Source: Pseudomonas panipatensis
Lineage (GTDB): Bacteria > Pseudomonadota > Gammaproteobacteria > Pseudomonadales > Pseudomonadaceae
Assembly: GCF_900099785.1 (NCBI RefSeq)
Contig: NZ_FNDS01000007.1
Span: 1 to 64,000 of the forward strand
Length of the DNA stretch: 64,000 nucleotides
Reading direction: 5' to 3'
Shown here: positions 25,715 through 35,076 of the stretch, piece by piece
Layout: each line of letters starts with the position of its first letter
Position numbering within the stretch: position 1 is the first letter of the stretch
Notes under the pieces: generated by a model
Told to the model about the DNA's origin: nothing
The model's database searches: none
What the model saw: the letters and a program-made list of their open reading frames with translations, nothing else
Translations under genes and position numbers: made by a program

Positions 25715-28456
25715 ATGAGTCAAGCACCCCTCGTCCTCGTGGACGGCTCTTCCTACCTGTACCGCGCTTTCCATGCCCTGCCACCGCTGACCACCTCCAC
25801 CGGCATGCCCACGGGTGCGGTGAAGGGCGTGCTGAACATGCTCAAGAGCCTGCGCAAGCAATACCCGGACAGCCCCTTCGCGGTGGTCTTCGACGCCAAG
25901 GGACCGACCTTCCGCGACGAACTCTTCGCCGAGTACAAGGCCAACCGGCCATCGATGCCGGACGAACTGCGCGTGCAGGTCGAGCCGTTGCATGCCAGCG
26001 TGCGCGCCCTGGGGCTGCCGCTGTTGTGCGTGGAGGGCGTGGAAGCCGACGACGTGATCGGCACCCTGGCCCGCAGCAGCGCCGCCGCCCAGCGCCCGGT
26101 GGTGATCTCCACCGGCGACAAGGACATGGCCCAACTGGTCGACGGGCACATTACGCTGGTCAACACCATGACCGGTAGCACGCTGGATGTGGATGGCGTG
26201 AAAGAGAAATTCGGTGTCGGTCCTGAGCTGATCATCGACTACCTGGCACTGATGGGCGACAAGGTCGACAACATTCCCGGCGTGCCCGGCGTCGGCGAAA
26301 AGACCGCGCTGGGCCTGCTCACCGGAGTCGGCGGCGGCCTCGACGTGCTCTACGCCAGCCTCGACAAGGTGCCCGAACTGCCGATCCGCGGCGCCAAGGG
26401 TCTGCCGGCCAAGCTCCAGGAGCACCGCGAACAGGCCTACCTGTCCTATCAGTTGGCGACCATCAAGACCGACGTGGCGCTGGATGTCGATATCGAGGCG
26501 CTGCATCCCGGCGAGCCTGACCGAGAGGCGCTGATCGTTCTGTACCGCCAGTTGGAGTTCAAGAACTGGCTGGACGATCTGCTGCGCGAGGCCAAGGGCG
26601 CCGGCGACAGCCCCGCGGCCGAGGCAGTGGAAGCCGCGCCGGTGCACTACGAAACCGTGCTCGAGCAGGCCGCCTTCGACGCCTGGCTGAAAAAGCTGCA
26701 GGCCGCTGAGCTGATCGCCTTCGACACCGAAACCACCAGCCTCGACGCCCAGCAGGCGCAGGTGGTCGGGGTGTCCTTCGCGGTCAAGGAGGGCGAGGCT
26801 GCCTACGTGCCGCTGGCGCACAGCTACATGGGCGTGCCGGCGCAACTGGACCGCGATGCCGTGCTCAAGGCGCTCAAGCCGATCCTCGAAGACCCGGCCA
26901 AAGCCAAGGTCGGCCAGCACGCCAAGTACGACATGAACGTACTGGCCAATGCCTCGACGCCCATCGCCGTGCAAGGCGTGGCCTTCGACACCATGCTCGA
27001 ATCCTACGTGCTGGATTCCACCGCCACCCGTCACGACATGGACAGCCTGGCGCTGAAATACCTCGGCCACAGCACCATCCGCTTCGAGGACATCGCCGGC
27101 AAAGGCGCCAAGCAGCTGACCTTCGACCAGATCGCGCTGGAACAGGCCGGCCCCTACGCCGCCGAAGATGCCGATGTGACCCTGCGCCTGCACAACGCCT
27201 TGTGGCAGAAACTGCAAGCCATCCCCACCCTGGCCAAGGTACTCCGTGAGATCGAGATGCCGCTGGTGCCGGTGCTGGCGCGCATCGAGCGCAATGGCGC
27301 GCTGGTCGACGCCAAGCTGCTCGGCCTGCAAAGCCGCGAACTCGGGGAGAAGATGGTCGAGCTGGAGCGCAAGGCCTTCGAGCTGGCAGGTGAAGAGTTC
27401 AACCTCGGTTCGCCCAAGCAGCTCGGGGCGATCCTCTACGAAAAGCTCGGCCTGCCGGTGTTGAGCAAGACGGCCACCGGGCAGCCATCGACCGCCGAAG
27501 CCGTGCTCGCCGACCTGGCCGAGCAGGACTTCGAGCTGCCCAAGGTGATCATGCAGTACCGCTCGCTGAGCAAGCTCAAGAGCACCTACACCGACCGCCT
27601 GCCGGAGCAGATCAACCCGCGCACCGGGCGTATCCACACCTCCTACCACCAGGCGGTGGCGGCCACCGGGCGGCTCTCTTCCAGCGACCCGAACCTGCAG
27701 AACATCCCAATCCGCACCGCCGAAGGCCGGCGCATTCGCCAGGCGTTCGTCGCCCCCAAGGGGTACAAGCTGGTGGCGGCGGACTACTCGCAGATCGAGC
27801 TGCGCATCATGGCCCACCTGGCCAAGGATGAAGGCCTGCTGGATGCCTTCCGGCACGACCGCGACGTACACCGCGCCACTGCCGCGGAAGTCTTCGGCCT
27901 GCCGCTGGAGGAGGTCAGCGCCGAGCAGCGGCGCCGCGCCAAGGCGATCAACTTCGGTCTGATCTATGGCATGAGCGCCTTTGGCCTGGCCAAGCAGATC
28001 GGCGTCGAGCGCAAGGAGGCCCAGGCCTATATCGATCGCTATTTCGCCCACTACCCCGGCGTGCTGGCTTACATGGAGCGCACCCGTGTCCAGGCCGCCG
28101 AACAGGGCTTCGTCGAAACGCTGTTCGGGCGTCGCCTGTATCTGCCGGAAATCGCCTCGAAGAACCAGGCGATGCGCAAGGCCGCCGAACGCACGGCGAT
28201 CAACGCGCCCATGCAGGGCACTGCGGCGGACATCATGAAGCGCGCCATGGTGACTGTGGATAACTGGCTGCAGGACAGCGGCGCCGACGCCCGCGTCATC
28301 CTGCAGGTGCACGACGAACTGGTGCTGGAAGTGCGAGAAGATCTGGTGGAAGCGGTCAGCGCCAAGCTGCGCGAGCTGATGGGGGCGGCGGCCAACCTGG
28401 ACGTGCCGCTCATCGTCGAGGCCGGGAGCGGTTCGAATTGGGACGAGGCGCACTGA
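25715..28456 (+). CDS. polA: DNA polymerase I
   Basis: A 913-residue PolA with all three domains. The N-terminal 5' nuclease has [16 protein letters not shown] and the helix-hairpin-helix [20 protein letters not shown]. The 3'-5' exonuclease has the intact catalytic motif [11 protein letters not shown]. The polymerase has motif A DYSQIELR, motif [11 protein letters not shown] and motif [10 protein letters not shown]. It fills gaps, removes primers and serves repair. The ATG at 25715 gives the [20 protein letters not shown] start; an upstream in-frame start would add 17 non-conserved residues. Confidence 0.97.
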   Translation: MSQAPLVLVDGSSYLYRAFHALPPLTTSTGMPTGAVKGVLNMLKSLRKQYPDSPFAVVFDAKGPTFRDELFAEYKANRPSMPDELRVQVEPLHASVRALGLPLLCVEGVEADDVIGTLARSSAAAQRPVVISTGDKDMAQLVDGHITLVNTMTGSTLDVDGVKEKFGVGPELIIDYLALMGDKVDNIPGVPGVGEKTALGLLTGVGGGLDVLYASLDKVPELPIRGAKGLPAKLQEHREQAYLSYQLATIKTDVALDVDIEALHPGEPDREALIVLYRQLEFKNWLDDLLREAKGAGDSPAAEAVEAAPVHYETVLEQAAFDAWLKKLQAAELIAFDTETTSLDAQQAQVVGVSFAVKEGEAAYVPLAHSYMGVPAQLDRDAVLKALKPILEDPAKAKVGQHAKYDMNVLANASTPIAVQGVAFDTMLESYVLDSTATRHDMDSLALKYLGHSTIRFEDIAGKGAKQLTFDQIALEQAGPYAAEDADVTLRLHNALWQKLQAIPTLAKVLREIEMPLVPVLARIERNGALVDAKLLGLQSRELGEKMVELERKAFELAGEEFNLGSPKQLGAILYEKLGLPVLSKTATGQPSTAEAVLADLAEQDFELPKVIMQYRSLSKLKSTYTDRLPEQINPRTGRIHTSYHQAVAATGRLSSSDPNLQNIPIRTAEGRRIRQAFVAPKGYKLVAADYSQIELRIMAHLAKDEGLLDAFRHDRDVHRATAAEVFGLPLEEVSAEQRRRAKAINFGLIYGMSAFGLAKQIGVERKEAQAYIDRYFAHYPGVLAYMERTRVQAAEQGFVETLFGRRLYLPEIASKNQAMRKAAERTAINAPMQGTAADIMKRAMVTVDNWLQDSGADARVILQVHDELVLEVREDLVEAVSAKLRELMGAAANLDVPLIVEAGSGSNWDEAH

Positions 28457-28463
28457 CGAACGG

Positions 28464-28500
28464 TCGAAAGGCCGTCGTTTCGGGGCTTTCGGGTTGTTTG
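28464..28500 (+). terminator. Possible polA terminator
   Basis: An imperfect stem CGAAAGGCC (28465-28473) / GGGCTTTCG (28483-28491) is followed by a T/G-rich stretch (GGTTGTTTGTC). It starts just after the polA stop codon. The pairing is imperfect and the T-run weak. Confidence 0.4.
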
Positions 28501-28545
28501 TCAAGATCTTTGGCGGGTTTGCGGAAATTTTTTTCGCGGCCCGCT

Positions 28546-28573
28546 GAACTTTCCCGCGAAGGGGCGGGTCAGA
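28546..28573 (+). promoter_or_regulatory. AlgU/sigma-22-type promoter of the ersA sRNA
   Basis: GAACTT (28546-28551), a 17-base spacer, and TCAGA (28569-28573) match the envelope-stress ECF sigma (AlgU/RpoE) consensus GAACTT-N16/17-TCtgA. Transcription would start about 7 bases later, near 28580. In P. aeruginosa the ErsA sRNA in this location is known to depend on sigma-22. Confidence 0.8.
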
Positions 28574-28579
28574 ACTCGT

Positions 28580-28709
28580 GAATGGCTGGTGTAGCCCTTC
28601 GATGCTCCTTTGCAGTGTTTAGTGTTGGCAGAATCCTGGACCCCGCCCTAGCGGTCCGGACTTGAACCCCGAACTTCCCCCTCCCCATACGAAGCTCGGG
28701 GTTTTTTTT
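28580..28709 (+). ncRNA. ersA: ErsA-type small regulatory RNA
   Basis: The polA-engB intergenic region holds a promoter and a terminator but no reading frame. The sigma-22-type promoter at 28546-28573 and the terminator at 28665-28709 define a transcript of about 130 nt, close to the ErsA sRNA described in P. aeruginosa at the same locus (the position of E. coli Spot 42). ErsA is Hfq-linked and acts in envelope stress, exopolysaccharide and virulence control, repressing algC in P. aeruginosa. The identification rests on position, promoter type and length; the sequence itself was not compared. Confidence 0.78.
28665..28709 (+). terminator. Terminator of ersA
   Basis: The stem AACCCCGAACTTC (28665-28677) / GAAGCTCGGGGTT (28691-28703), with one mismatch pair, closes a 13-15 base C-rich loop and is followed by eight T in all (28702-28709). 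Confidence 0.88.
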
Positions 28710-28718
28710 GCCTGCGAT

Positions 28719-29390
28719 TCAGCCCGCGCTGCCCTCGCCGGCGTCTTCCATCTCTTCCTCTTCCAGAAGGCCCAGCCAGCCGGCAAGGACCATCTGCGCT
28801 TCTTCCACGCCCTGACGCTTCGGTGCCGAGAACAACTGCAGGCTGGCGACATCGCCCCAGCCCTGCTGAACTTCCCGGCGTACTTTCAGCAGCGCATTCT
28901 TGGCGGCGCCAAAGGCCAGCTTGTCGGCCTTGGTCAGCAGCACATGGATCGGTAGCCGGCTGGCCTGGGCCCAGTCCAGCATCAGGCGGTCGAAATCGGT
29001 CAGCGGGTGGCGGATGTCCATCATCAGCACCACGCCAGCGAGGCTTTCGCGGCTGCTCAGGTAGGCTTCGAGGTGCTGCTGCCAGTGCAGCTTCAGCGGG
29101 ATCGGCACCTTGGCGTAGCCATAACCCGGCAGGTCGACCAGGCGACGCTCATCGTCCAGGCGGAAGAAGTTGAGTAACTGGGTACGTCCAGGGGTTTTCG
29201 ACGTGCGCGCCAAATTGGCATGGGTCAGGGCATTGAGCGCGCTAGACTTACCAGCGTTGGAGCGGCCGGCGAAGGCGACTTCCAGGCCGGTGTCTTCCGG
29301 GCATTGCTCGACCTTGGCCGCGCTGATGAGGAAAGTAGCCTGTTGGCACAGGCCGAGGATTGGGTTTTTCGTAGCGTTCTTGGAGGGCAT
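28719..29390 (-). CDS. engB: EngB (YihA/YsxC) ribosome-biogenesis GTPase
   Basis: A 223-residue Era/Obg-family GTPase needed for 50S subunit assembly and cell division. P-loop GRSNAGKSS (42-50), the G2 threonine region [12 protein letters not shown] (86-89) and TKAD (152-155) are all present. The C-terminal tail is acidic ([14 protein letters not shown]). The gene is convergent with the ersA sRNA gene, whose terminator ends 10 bases from the engB stop codon. Confidence 0.95.
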   Translation of the reverse strand: MPSKNATKNPILGLCQQATFLISAAKVEQCPEDTGLEVAFAGRSNAGKSSALNALTHANLARTSKTPGRTQLLNFFRLDDERRLVDLPGYGYAKVPIPLKLHWQQHLEAYLSSRESLAGVVLMMDIRHPLTDFDRLMLDWAQASRLPIHVLLTKADKLAFGAAKNALLKVRREVQQGWGDVASLQLFSAPKRQGVEEAQMVLAGWLGLLEEEEMEDAGEGSAG

Positions 29391-29462
29391 CAGGGGTTCC
29401 GCGGCGGGGTGCGACTAGGTGTCGCGGCGGCCGGTCTCGTTTCCGTTTCGGTATCCGAAGTA

Positions 29463-29468
29463 TATAAT
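29463..29468 (+). promoter_or_regulatory. -10 element (TATAAT) upstream of the cytochrome genes
   Basis: A perfect TATAAT lies 105 bp upstream of the cytochrome c5-like gene in otherwise G+C-rich DNA. A -35 at the right distance (TTTCCG at 29440) is weak, so an activator or an extended -10 may be needed. Confidence 0.5.
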
Positions 29469-29573
29469 GCCGCGGATTTTGTGTGCGCTTTATCCCCCAG
29501 GGTCGGGCGCCACGGGAACGCAACAATCGGCCGCGCAATAGAACGCGGACGTTCCCTCCCGATGAGGACGATC

Positions 29574-29864
29574 ATGAAGAAACTGCTGTTCGCAGCTGTT
29601 GGTGCCGCTTTGGCCACCAGCGTACAGGCCGCTCAGGACCCGGAGGCGGTGTTCAACCGTGCCTGCGGCGCCTGCCACGCCGGGCAACTGCCGATGGCCC
29701 CGAAGAAGGGCGATGCGGCGGCGTGGAAGCCGCGCCTGGATAAAGGTATGGACACTCTGGTACAGCACGTGACCAACGGATTCAACGCCATGCCTCCGCG
29801 CGGGTTGTGCACCGACTGCAGTGCCGAGGACTACAAGGCGATCATCCAGTGGATGTCCAAGTAA
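29574..29864 (+). CDS. Cytochrome c5-like monohaem protein
   Basis: A 96-residue exported cytochrome c: signal peptide MKKLLFAAVGAALATSVQAA, haem-binding CGACH (Cys31, Cys34, His35) and a likely axial Met73 in FNAMPPRG. Cys79 and Cys82 (CTDC) form the extra disulfide characteristic of the cytochrome c5 family. It is a periplasmic electron carrier, probably towards terminal oxidases. GAGG 6 bases upstream fixes the ATG at 29574. It lies 43 bp upstream of the cytochrome c4 gene and is probably co-transcribed. Confidence 0.9.
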   Translation: MKKLLFAAVGAALATSVQAAQDPEAVFNRACGACHAGQLPMAPKKGDAAAWKPRLDKGMDTLVQHVTNGFNAMPPRGLCTDCSAEDYKAIIQWMSK

Positions 29865-29907
29865 CCCGGGCCCCTATCTCTCACCCTTAGCCGTAATGGA
29901 TTAGCTG

Positions 29908-30513
29908 ATGAACAAAATTATCGTGAGTCTGCTGTTGACCCTGGGACTGACCGGTATGGCCCACGCCGCTGGTGATGCCAAGGCGGGTCAGGCGAAAGCC
30001 GCAGTGTGCGGTGCCTGTCATGGTGCCGATGGCAACAGCATGGCGCCGAACTTCCCCAAGCTGGCCGGCCAGGGCGACAAGTACCTGCTCAAGCAGATGC
30101 ATGACATCAAGGACGGTAAGCGCACTGTCCTGGAAATGACCGGCATCCTGACCAACCTCAGCGATCAGGATCTGGAAGACATCACCGCCTACTTCTCCAG
30201 CCAGCACATGAGCATCGGTGCGGCCGATCCCAAGCTGGTGGCGCAGGGTGAGGCACTGTTCCGTGGTGGTAAGGTCGCTGAAGGCATGCCTGCCTGCCTT
30301 GGCTGCCATGCGCCCAATGGCGTCGGCAACGTCCCGGCCGGCTTCCCGCGCCTGGGTGGCCAGCATGCTGCCTACATCACCAAGCAGCTGACCAACTTCC
30401 GCGAAGGCGATCGCACCAACGACGGCGACACCATGATCATGCGCAGCATCGCCGCGAAACTGTCCAACAAGGACATCGCTGCAATCTCCAGCTACATCGA
30501 AGGCCTCCACTGA
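29908..30513 (+). CDS. cc4: Cytochrome c4, dihaem
   Basis: A 201-residue periplasmic dihaem cytochrome with signal peptide MNKIIVSLLLTLGLTGMAHA. Two homologous class I domains carry CGACH (34-38) and CLGCH (130-134). It transfers electrons from the bc1 complex or other donors to cytochrome oxidases, including cbb3-type enzymes. It is followed by a terminator at 30542-30569. Confidence 0.94.
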   Translation: MNKIIVSLLLTLGLTGMAHAAGDAKAGQAKAAVCGACHGADGNSMAPNFPKLAGQGDKYLLKQMHDIKDGKRTVLEMTGILTNLSDQDLEDITAYFSSQHMSIGAADPKLVAQGEALFRGGKVAEGMPACLGCHAPNGVGNVPAGFPRLGGQHAAYITKQLTNFREGDRTNDGDTMIMRSIAAKLSNKDIAAISSYIEGLH

Positions 30514-30541
30514 GGTCTTGCCGGAACCTTCGCTGGAATGA

Positions 30542-30569
30542 AAAAAGGGTGGCTTCGGCCGCCCTTTTT
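30542..30569 (+). terminator. Terminator after cytochrome c4
   Basis: AAAAAGGGTGGC-TTCG-GCCGCCCTTTTT: an ultrastable TTCG loop with a GGGTGGC/GCCGCCC stem (one G-T type mismatch) and a T run. It separates the cytochromes from dsbA. Confidence 0.88.
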
Positions 30570-30666
30570 CGCATCTGGCGCCACTACAATGCTGAAACCG
30601 TTGCAGCACACCCCGGTCAATTACCAGCCGCACCGCGGCGCCCCCGATTCAGCCAAGGAGTGAACC

Positions 30667-31308
30667 ATGCGTAACCTGATTTTCACCGCCGTACTGGCTT
30701 TCGCCGGCTTGTTCGGTCTCAGCGCGCAAGCCGCCGAGTTCGAAGCCGGCAAACAGTACACCGAGCTGAGCACGCCGGTCCCGGTGTCGCAGCCCGGCAA
30801 GATCGAGGTGGTGGAGTTGTTCTGGTACGGCTGCCCGCACTGCTATGCCTTCGAACCGACTATCAACCCGTGGATCGCCAAGCTGCCGGCCGACGTACAC
30901 TTCACGCGTATCCCGGCGATGTTCGGCGGTATCTGGAACGTTCACGGCCAGCTGTTCCTGACGCTGGAGGCCATGGGCGTCGAGCACAATGTGCACACCG
31001 CCGTTTTCGATGCCATCCACAAGGAAGGCAAGAAGCTGGCGACCCCGGAAGACATGGCTGACTTCCTCGCCCCGCTGGGTGTGGACAAGGACAAGTTCCT
31101 CAGCACCTATGACTCCTTCGCCATCAAGGGGCAGATCGAGAAGGACAAGAAACTCGCCATGGCTTACCAGATCAGCGGTGTACCGACCATGATCGTCAAC
31201 GGCAAGTACCGCTTCGACATCGGCTCTGCCGGCAGCCCGGAAAAGGCCCTGGAACTGGCTGATTTCCTGATTGCCAAGGAGCGCGCGTCCGCCAAGGGCG
31301 CCCAGTAA
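30667..31308 (+). CDS. dsbA: DsbA, periplasmic thiol:disulfide oxidase
   Basis: A 213-residue thioredoxin-fold protein with signal peptide MRNLIFTAVLAFAGLFGLSA and the active site CPHC (Cys56-Cys59) in LFWYGCPHCYAFEP. The cis-proline loop is SGVPTMIVNGKY. It introduces disulfides into exported proteins and is re-oxidised by DsbB. AAGGAG lies 6 bases before the ATG. The next gene starts 11 bp downstream. Confidence 0.95.
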   Translation: MRNLIFTAVLAFAGLFGLSAQAAEFEAGKQYTELSTPVPVSQPGKIEVVELFWYGCPHCYAFEPTINPWIAKLPADVHFTRIPAMFGGIWNVHGQLFLTLEAMGVEHNVHTAVFDAIHKEGKKLATPEDMADFLAPLGVDKDKFLSTYDSFAIKGQIEKDKKLAMAYQISGVPTMIVNGKYRFDIGSAGSPEKALELADFLIAKERASAKGAQ

Positions 31309-31319
31309 GGTAAGCGCCG

Positions 31320-32186
31320 ATGCTCCGCCTGAGCAGTCAGCAGCACATTGCGGGGACCTGTACGGCACGGGTCAATCCGCAGGCCGCAGAAAGTCGGGAC
31401 TATCCCGGCAACGGGCGGCTGCGCCTGCTCAGTTTCAATATTCAGGTCGGCATCAGTACCGAGCGCTATCGGCATTACCTGACCCGCGGCTGGCAGCATC
31501 TGTTGCCGGCCGCCGGCCGCGCCAACAACCTGCAGCGCATCGGTGACCTGCTTGCCGACTACGACCTGGTGGCGCTGCAGGAAGCCGACGGCGGAAGCCT
31601 GCGTTCCGGCTATGTGAACCAGGTGGAGCACCTGGCCCACCTCGGGGCCTTCCCTTACTGGTACCAGCAGCTCAACCGCAATCTCGGGCGCCTGGCCCAG
31701 CACAGCAATGGCTTGCTCAGCCGCCTGCAGCCGACCTTGCTGGAAGACCACCCGCTGCCCGGTCCGCGAGGGCGCGGGGCCATCCTGATTCGCTTCGGCG
31801 AGGGGGAGAACGCCCTGGCCGTGGTGATGATGCACCTGGCCCTCGGCGCGCGTACGCGCACCCGCCAGCTCGCCTACATTCGCGAGCTGTTGCACGGCTA
31901 TCGCCATCGTGTGCTGATGGGCGACATGAATACCCACGCCACCGACCTGCTCGAAAGCTCGCCGCTGCGCGATCTCGGGTTGATCGCCCCGCAGGTCGAG
32001 GCGACCTTCCCCAGTTGGCGTCCGCAACGCTGCCTGGACCATATTCTGCTCAGTTCGGAGCTGACGCTGGAGCGTGTCAGCGTCCTGCCGCAGCCCATTT
32101 CCGATCATTTGCCGGTGGCGGTGGAAATCCGCCTGCCAGACGGCTGCCAGTTTGGCACCGCACTTTCCCTCAGGGACGTTGAATGA
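31320..32186 (+). CDS. Endonuclease/exonuclease/phosphatase (EEP) family hydrolase
   Basis: A 288-residue EEP-fold enzyme: [11 protein letters not shown] (metal-binding Asn), [11 protein letters not shown] (metal-binding Glu), [26 protein letters not shown] (catalytic Asp/Asn) and the C-terminal [12 protein letters not shown] (catalytic Asp-His). All the metal-dependent phosphodiesterase residues appear present. There is no signal peptide, so it is probably cytoplasmic. Its substrate, a nucleic acid or phosphoester lipid/metabolite, is unknown. The stop overlaps the next gene's start (ATGA), so it is translationally coupled to the diguanylate cyclase. Confidence 0.88.
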   Translation: MLRLSSQQHIAGTCTARVNPQAAESRDYPGNGRLRLLSFNIQVGISTERYRHYLTRGWQHLLPAAGRANNLQRIGDLLADYDLVALQEADGGSLRSGYVNQVEHLAHLGAFPYWYQQLNRNLGRLAQHSNGLLSRLQPTLLEDHPLPGPRGRGAILIRFGEGENALAVVMMHLALGARTRTRQLAYIRELLHGYRHRVLMGDMNTHATDLLESSPLRDLGLIAPQVEATFPSWRPQRCLDHILLSSELTLERVSVLPQPISDHLPVAVEIRLPDGCQFGTALSLRDVE

Positions 32187-34087
32187 GTCGCGACGACAAT
32201 CTGCGCTGGAAGGAAAAGTACCTCACCAATCTCGAACAGCAGGAACGCCTGGAGCGTCGCTGGGATTCGCGCATCGACCTGTTGCGCCGCGGTCTGGTGC
32301 GCAGCAGCCTGGCTGCCGAAGGCACCGACAAGGCGGTCGACCAGTGCATGCAGGAGCTGCGCGAGGTCTTGCGCCGCGACGATCTGGATTCTGGCCTGGC
32401 GCGATTGATCCCGCGCCTGGAAAAGACCGTGCTGGACTCCGAGCAACGCCGCCAGGAACGCATTCGCCAGAGTGTCGCGGCGTTGAACCAGATCGCCCAG
32501 CAGTTGCTCGCGCTGGACATGCCACGGGATGTACGACGGCCGCTGAAGCGTTTCGCCAAGGACATTGACGCGCGCGCTGGCCAGGCGCGCGAGCTGCCGG
32601 CGCTGCTCGGAGAGCTGGGCAGCTTGCAGCGCAGCGTGCTCGAACAGCTGACCCGTGCGCCGGAAGAGCAGCGTCCCGGTCTGTTGCAGCGCCTGTTCGG
32701 CGCTCGCGAGGTGGAGGAGTCGGTCCTGGCCGATGGCGCCTCGACCGATCAACAGGGCGGATCGCCAGCGGACCCCCTGGAGGCGCCGGCCCCGTCGATG
32801 GAGCGCAGTGCGCCGCTGGAGGCGTCGCTCAGCGAGTCCCATCCGCCCGCCGTGGCTGAGTCCGTGGTCGCCGACCCGCCGCCCGTTTCGATGGCGGAAT
32901 CTCGGTCTGAGCCTGCCGGCGCAGGGATGCTGCTGGACAGCCTACCGCTGCCGGCCGACTTGATCCCCAGTGCGCCGCGGGCGGTCGTGCTGGATGCCGA
33001 TGCCCACGAGCGTTATGCCTTGCCACCGATGCCGGAGCCTGGCTACAGCGCCGTGGCGCCGCATATCGAGGCCAGCCTGCTCAATCTGCTCGACGAATTG
33101 CAGTTGCCGGCATCGCACCAGCCCCAGGCCGAAGCGCTGCGCCAGCGCATTCATGGCAGCCTCAACTGGTACGAACTGGTGCCGGTTCTGGATGATCTGG
33201 CCGTCCTGGTCCTGGCGCTCAGTGACAGTGGGCAGGAGGCGTTCGAAGGGTATCTGCACCAGCTCAACGAGCGCCTGAGCGCTTTCCTTGGCAGCCTCGA
33301 GCACATGCATCGAGGGCAGGCCGGGGTGTCCAGCAGTGCCCGTGATCTGGACGCGGAGCTGCGCGACCAGGTCAGCGGTCTGCAGAGCAGCGTGCAGCAG
33401 GCCACCGACCTGGAGTCGCTGAAGCGTTCGGTGGAGGGGCGCCTGGAGGGCTTGCTCGGCAGCATGGACCGCTACCGCCAGGAGCGCGAGATGCATGAGC
33501 GCGAGGCGGGCGAACACCTGCAGGCGCTGATGTCCAGGGTCGCGTCAATGGAGGAGGAAGCCCGCACCTTCAAGGCGAGCATCGAAGATCAGCGGCAGAA
33601 GGCGCTGACCGATCCGCTCACCGGCTTACCCAATCGCGCCGCGCTCAATGAGCGCCTGGAGCTGGAAGTGGCGCGCGTGCAGCGCTTCGGTGGCGACCTG
33701 CTATTGGCGGTGCTGGACATCGACCACTTCAAGCGCATCAATGACGAATTCGGCCATCTGGCCGGCGACAAAGTATTGAAAATCATCGCCGGGGAGTTGG
33801 CCAAGCGCCTGCGCAAGACCGACTTCATCGCCCGTTTCGGCGGCGAGGAGTTTGTTGTGCTGTTGCCGTCCACGCCGCTGGACAGTGGGCGCCAGTTGCT
33901 TGAGGCGCTGCGAGCATCGGTGGAGAAGTGCCCATTCCACTTCAAAGGCAAGCCGTTGGTCATCACCTGCTCCGTTGGTCTGACGCAGCTCCGCCCTGGC
34001 GAACGCAACGAAGTCGCATTCGAGCGCGCCGACCAGGCTCTGTACCGAGCCAAGCGTGGTGGCCGTAATCGCTTGGAGTTGGGCTGA
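32183..34087 (+). CDS. GGDEF diguanylate cyclase (DgcH-like)
   Basis: A 634-residue soluble protein. The first 180 or so residues are helical, a Pro/Ala/Ser-rich linker (about 180-280) follows, then a second helical and coiled-coil region (about 290-470), and a C-terminal GGDEF domain with the intact active site GGEEF at 553-557. An inhibitory site RxxD (RKTD, 544-547) lies 5 residues before it, so product feedback is likely. It makes cyclic di-GMP from GTP. No membrane segment is visible. The position next to the EEP gene and dsbA matches what I recall of PA5487 (DgcH) in P. aeruginosa. Confidence 0.92.
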   Translation: MSRDDNLRWKEKYLTNLEQQERLERRWDSRIDLLRRGLVRSSLAAEGTDKAVDQCMQELREVLRRDDLDSGLARLIPRLEKTVLDSEQRRQERIRQSVAALNQIAQQLLALDMPRDVRRPLKRFAKDIDARAGQARELPALLGELGSLQRSVLEQLTRAPEEQRPGLLQRLFGAREVEESVLADGASTDQQGGSPADPLEAPAPSMERSAPLEASLSESHPPAVAESVVADPPPVSMAESRSEPAGAGMLLDSLPLPADLIPSAPRAVVLDADAHERYALPPMPEPGYSAVAPHIEASLLNLLDELQLPASHQPQAEALRQRIHGSLNWYELVPVLDDLAVLVLALSDSGQEAFEGYLHQLNERLSAFLGSLEHMHRGQAGVSSSARDLDAELRDQVSGLQSSVQQATDLESLKRSVEGRLEGLLGSMDRYRQEREMHEREAGEHLQALMSRVASMEEEARTFKASIEDQRQKALTDPLTGLPNRAALNERLELEVARVQRFGGDLLLAVLDIDHFKRINDEFGHLAGDKVLKIIAGELAKRLRKTDFIARFGGEEFVVLLPSTPLDSGRQLLEALRASVEKCPFHFKGKPLVITCSVGLTQLRPGERNEVAFERADQALYRAKRGGRNRLELG

Positions 34088-34209
34088 CGAGCCGCTCTAC
34101 CATCCTACCGGGCGCGCCCGCGCCAGCTTTTCCGCAGTGAGTTCGTGCAAGGCGCCCGCAGCGCTTTGCCTGGGCTCATCCGCGAGCAGAATTCCCGCCC
34201 GGGGCATTG

Positions 34210-34283
34210 CCGATCGAAAGCACAAACTTGACGAGCGAAAGATATTGGGCTTTCATTTTGCCTTCTAATCTTTCGAATCGAAA
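34210..34283. promoter_or_regulatory. Repeated TCGAAA-type half-sites upstream of glmR
   Basis: The last 90 bp before glmR contain a 13-mer palindrome TTTCGAATCGAAA (34271-34283). Copies of CGAAAG occur near 34216 and 34239, the latter facing a CTTTC about 10 bases on. DeoR/GlpR-type repressors bind such TTCG/CGAA repeats, so this may be an autoregulatory operator for GlmR. The assignment is inference. Confidence 0.5.
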
Positions 34284-34294
34284 CTTTAAGCTTC

Positions 34295-35065
34295 ATGTCG
34301 AAACGCAATACACCCCAACGCCGCCATGACATCCTGGCTTTGCTCGCCGAGCAGGGCGAGGTCAGTGTGGATGACCTTGCCCGGCGTTTCGCTACCTCGG
34401 AAGTGACCATCCGCAAGGACCTCGCCGCGCTGGAAAGCAACGGCTTGTTGCTGCGCCGTTACGGCGGGGCCGTTCCCATGCCTCATGAGTTGCTGGGCGA
34501 CGCCAGCCCGCCGCTGTCGCCCTACAAGCAGGCGATCGCCCGCGAAGCAGCGGCATGTATCCGCGAACATGCACGGATCATCATCGATAGTGGGCGTACC
34601 ACGGCGGCACTGATTCCCGAACTGGGACGCAAGCCAGGCCTGGTGGTCATGACCAATTCGCTGAATGTCGCCAATGCGCTGCGCGAGCTTGAGCGTGAGC
34701 CGGTGCTGCTGATGACCGGGGGGACCTGGGATCCTCATTCCGAATCCTTCCAGGGGCAGGTGGCGGAGCAGGTGTTGCGCTCCTACGATTTCGACCAGTT
34801 GTTCATCGGTGCCGCCGGCCTCGATCCGGCGCGCGGCACCACGACGTTCAATGAACTGCTCGGCCTGAGCCGGGTCATGGCGGAAGTCGCCCGCGAGGTG
34901 ATCGTCATGGCCGAGGCGGACAAGCTCGGGCGCCGTATGCCCAACCTGGAGTTGCCCTGGAGCAGCGTCCAGACCCTGATTACCGACGAGCGCCTGAGCG
35001 ACGAGGCGTGCGCCCAGATAGAAGCACGCGGCGTGAAAGTGATACGCGCGCGCTGCGCAGACTGA
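34295..35065 (+). CDS. glmR: GlmR, DeoR-family regulator of glmS
   Basis: A 256-residue DeoR/GlpR-type regulator: an N-terminal helix-turn-helix ([20 protein letters not shown], with [16 protein letters not shown] as recognition helix) and a C-terminal sugar-phosphate-sensing domain ([36 protein letters not shown]). Its stop codon lies 11 bases before glmS, whose Shine-Dalgarno overlaps it. This arrangement is the glmR-glmS pair of Pseudomonas, in which GlmR adjusts glucosamine-6-phosphate synthesis to cell-wall needs. Confidence 0.9.
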   Translation: MSKRNTPQRRHDILALLAEQGEVSVDDLARRFATSEVTIRKDLAALESNGLLLRRYGGAVPMPHELLGDASPPLSPYKQAIAREAAACIREHARIIIDSGRTTAALIPELGRKPGLVVMTNSLNVANALRELEREPVLLMTGGTWDPHSESFQGQVAEQVLRSYDFDQLFIGAAGLDPARGTTTFNELLGLSRVMAEVAREVIVMAEADKLGRRMPNLELPWSSVQTLITDERLSDEACAQIEARGVKVIRARCAD

Positions 35066-35076
35066 AGGAGAGCCCC

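Noticed and set aside
25679-28504. 941-codon frame antisense to polA
   Set aside because: It is opposite a polA gene with all catalytic motifs; no family features and typical shadow composition.
35008-35076. Upstream in-frame start for glmS
   Set aside because: GlmS must begin MCGIVG so that Cys becomes the N-terminal nucleophile; the extension overlaps the end of glmR.
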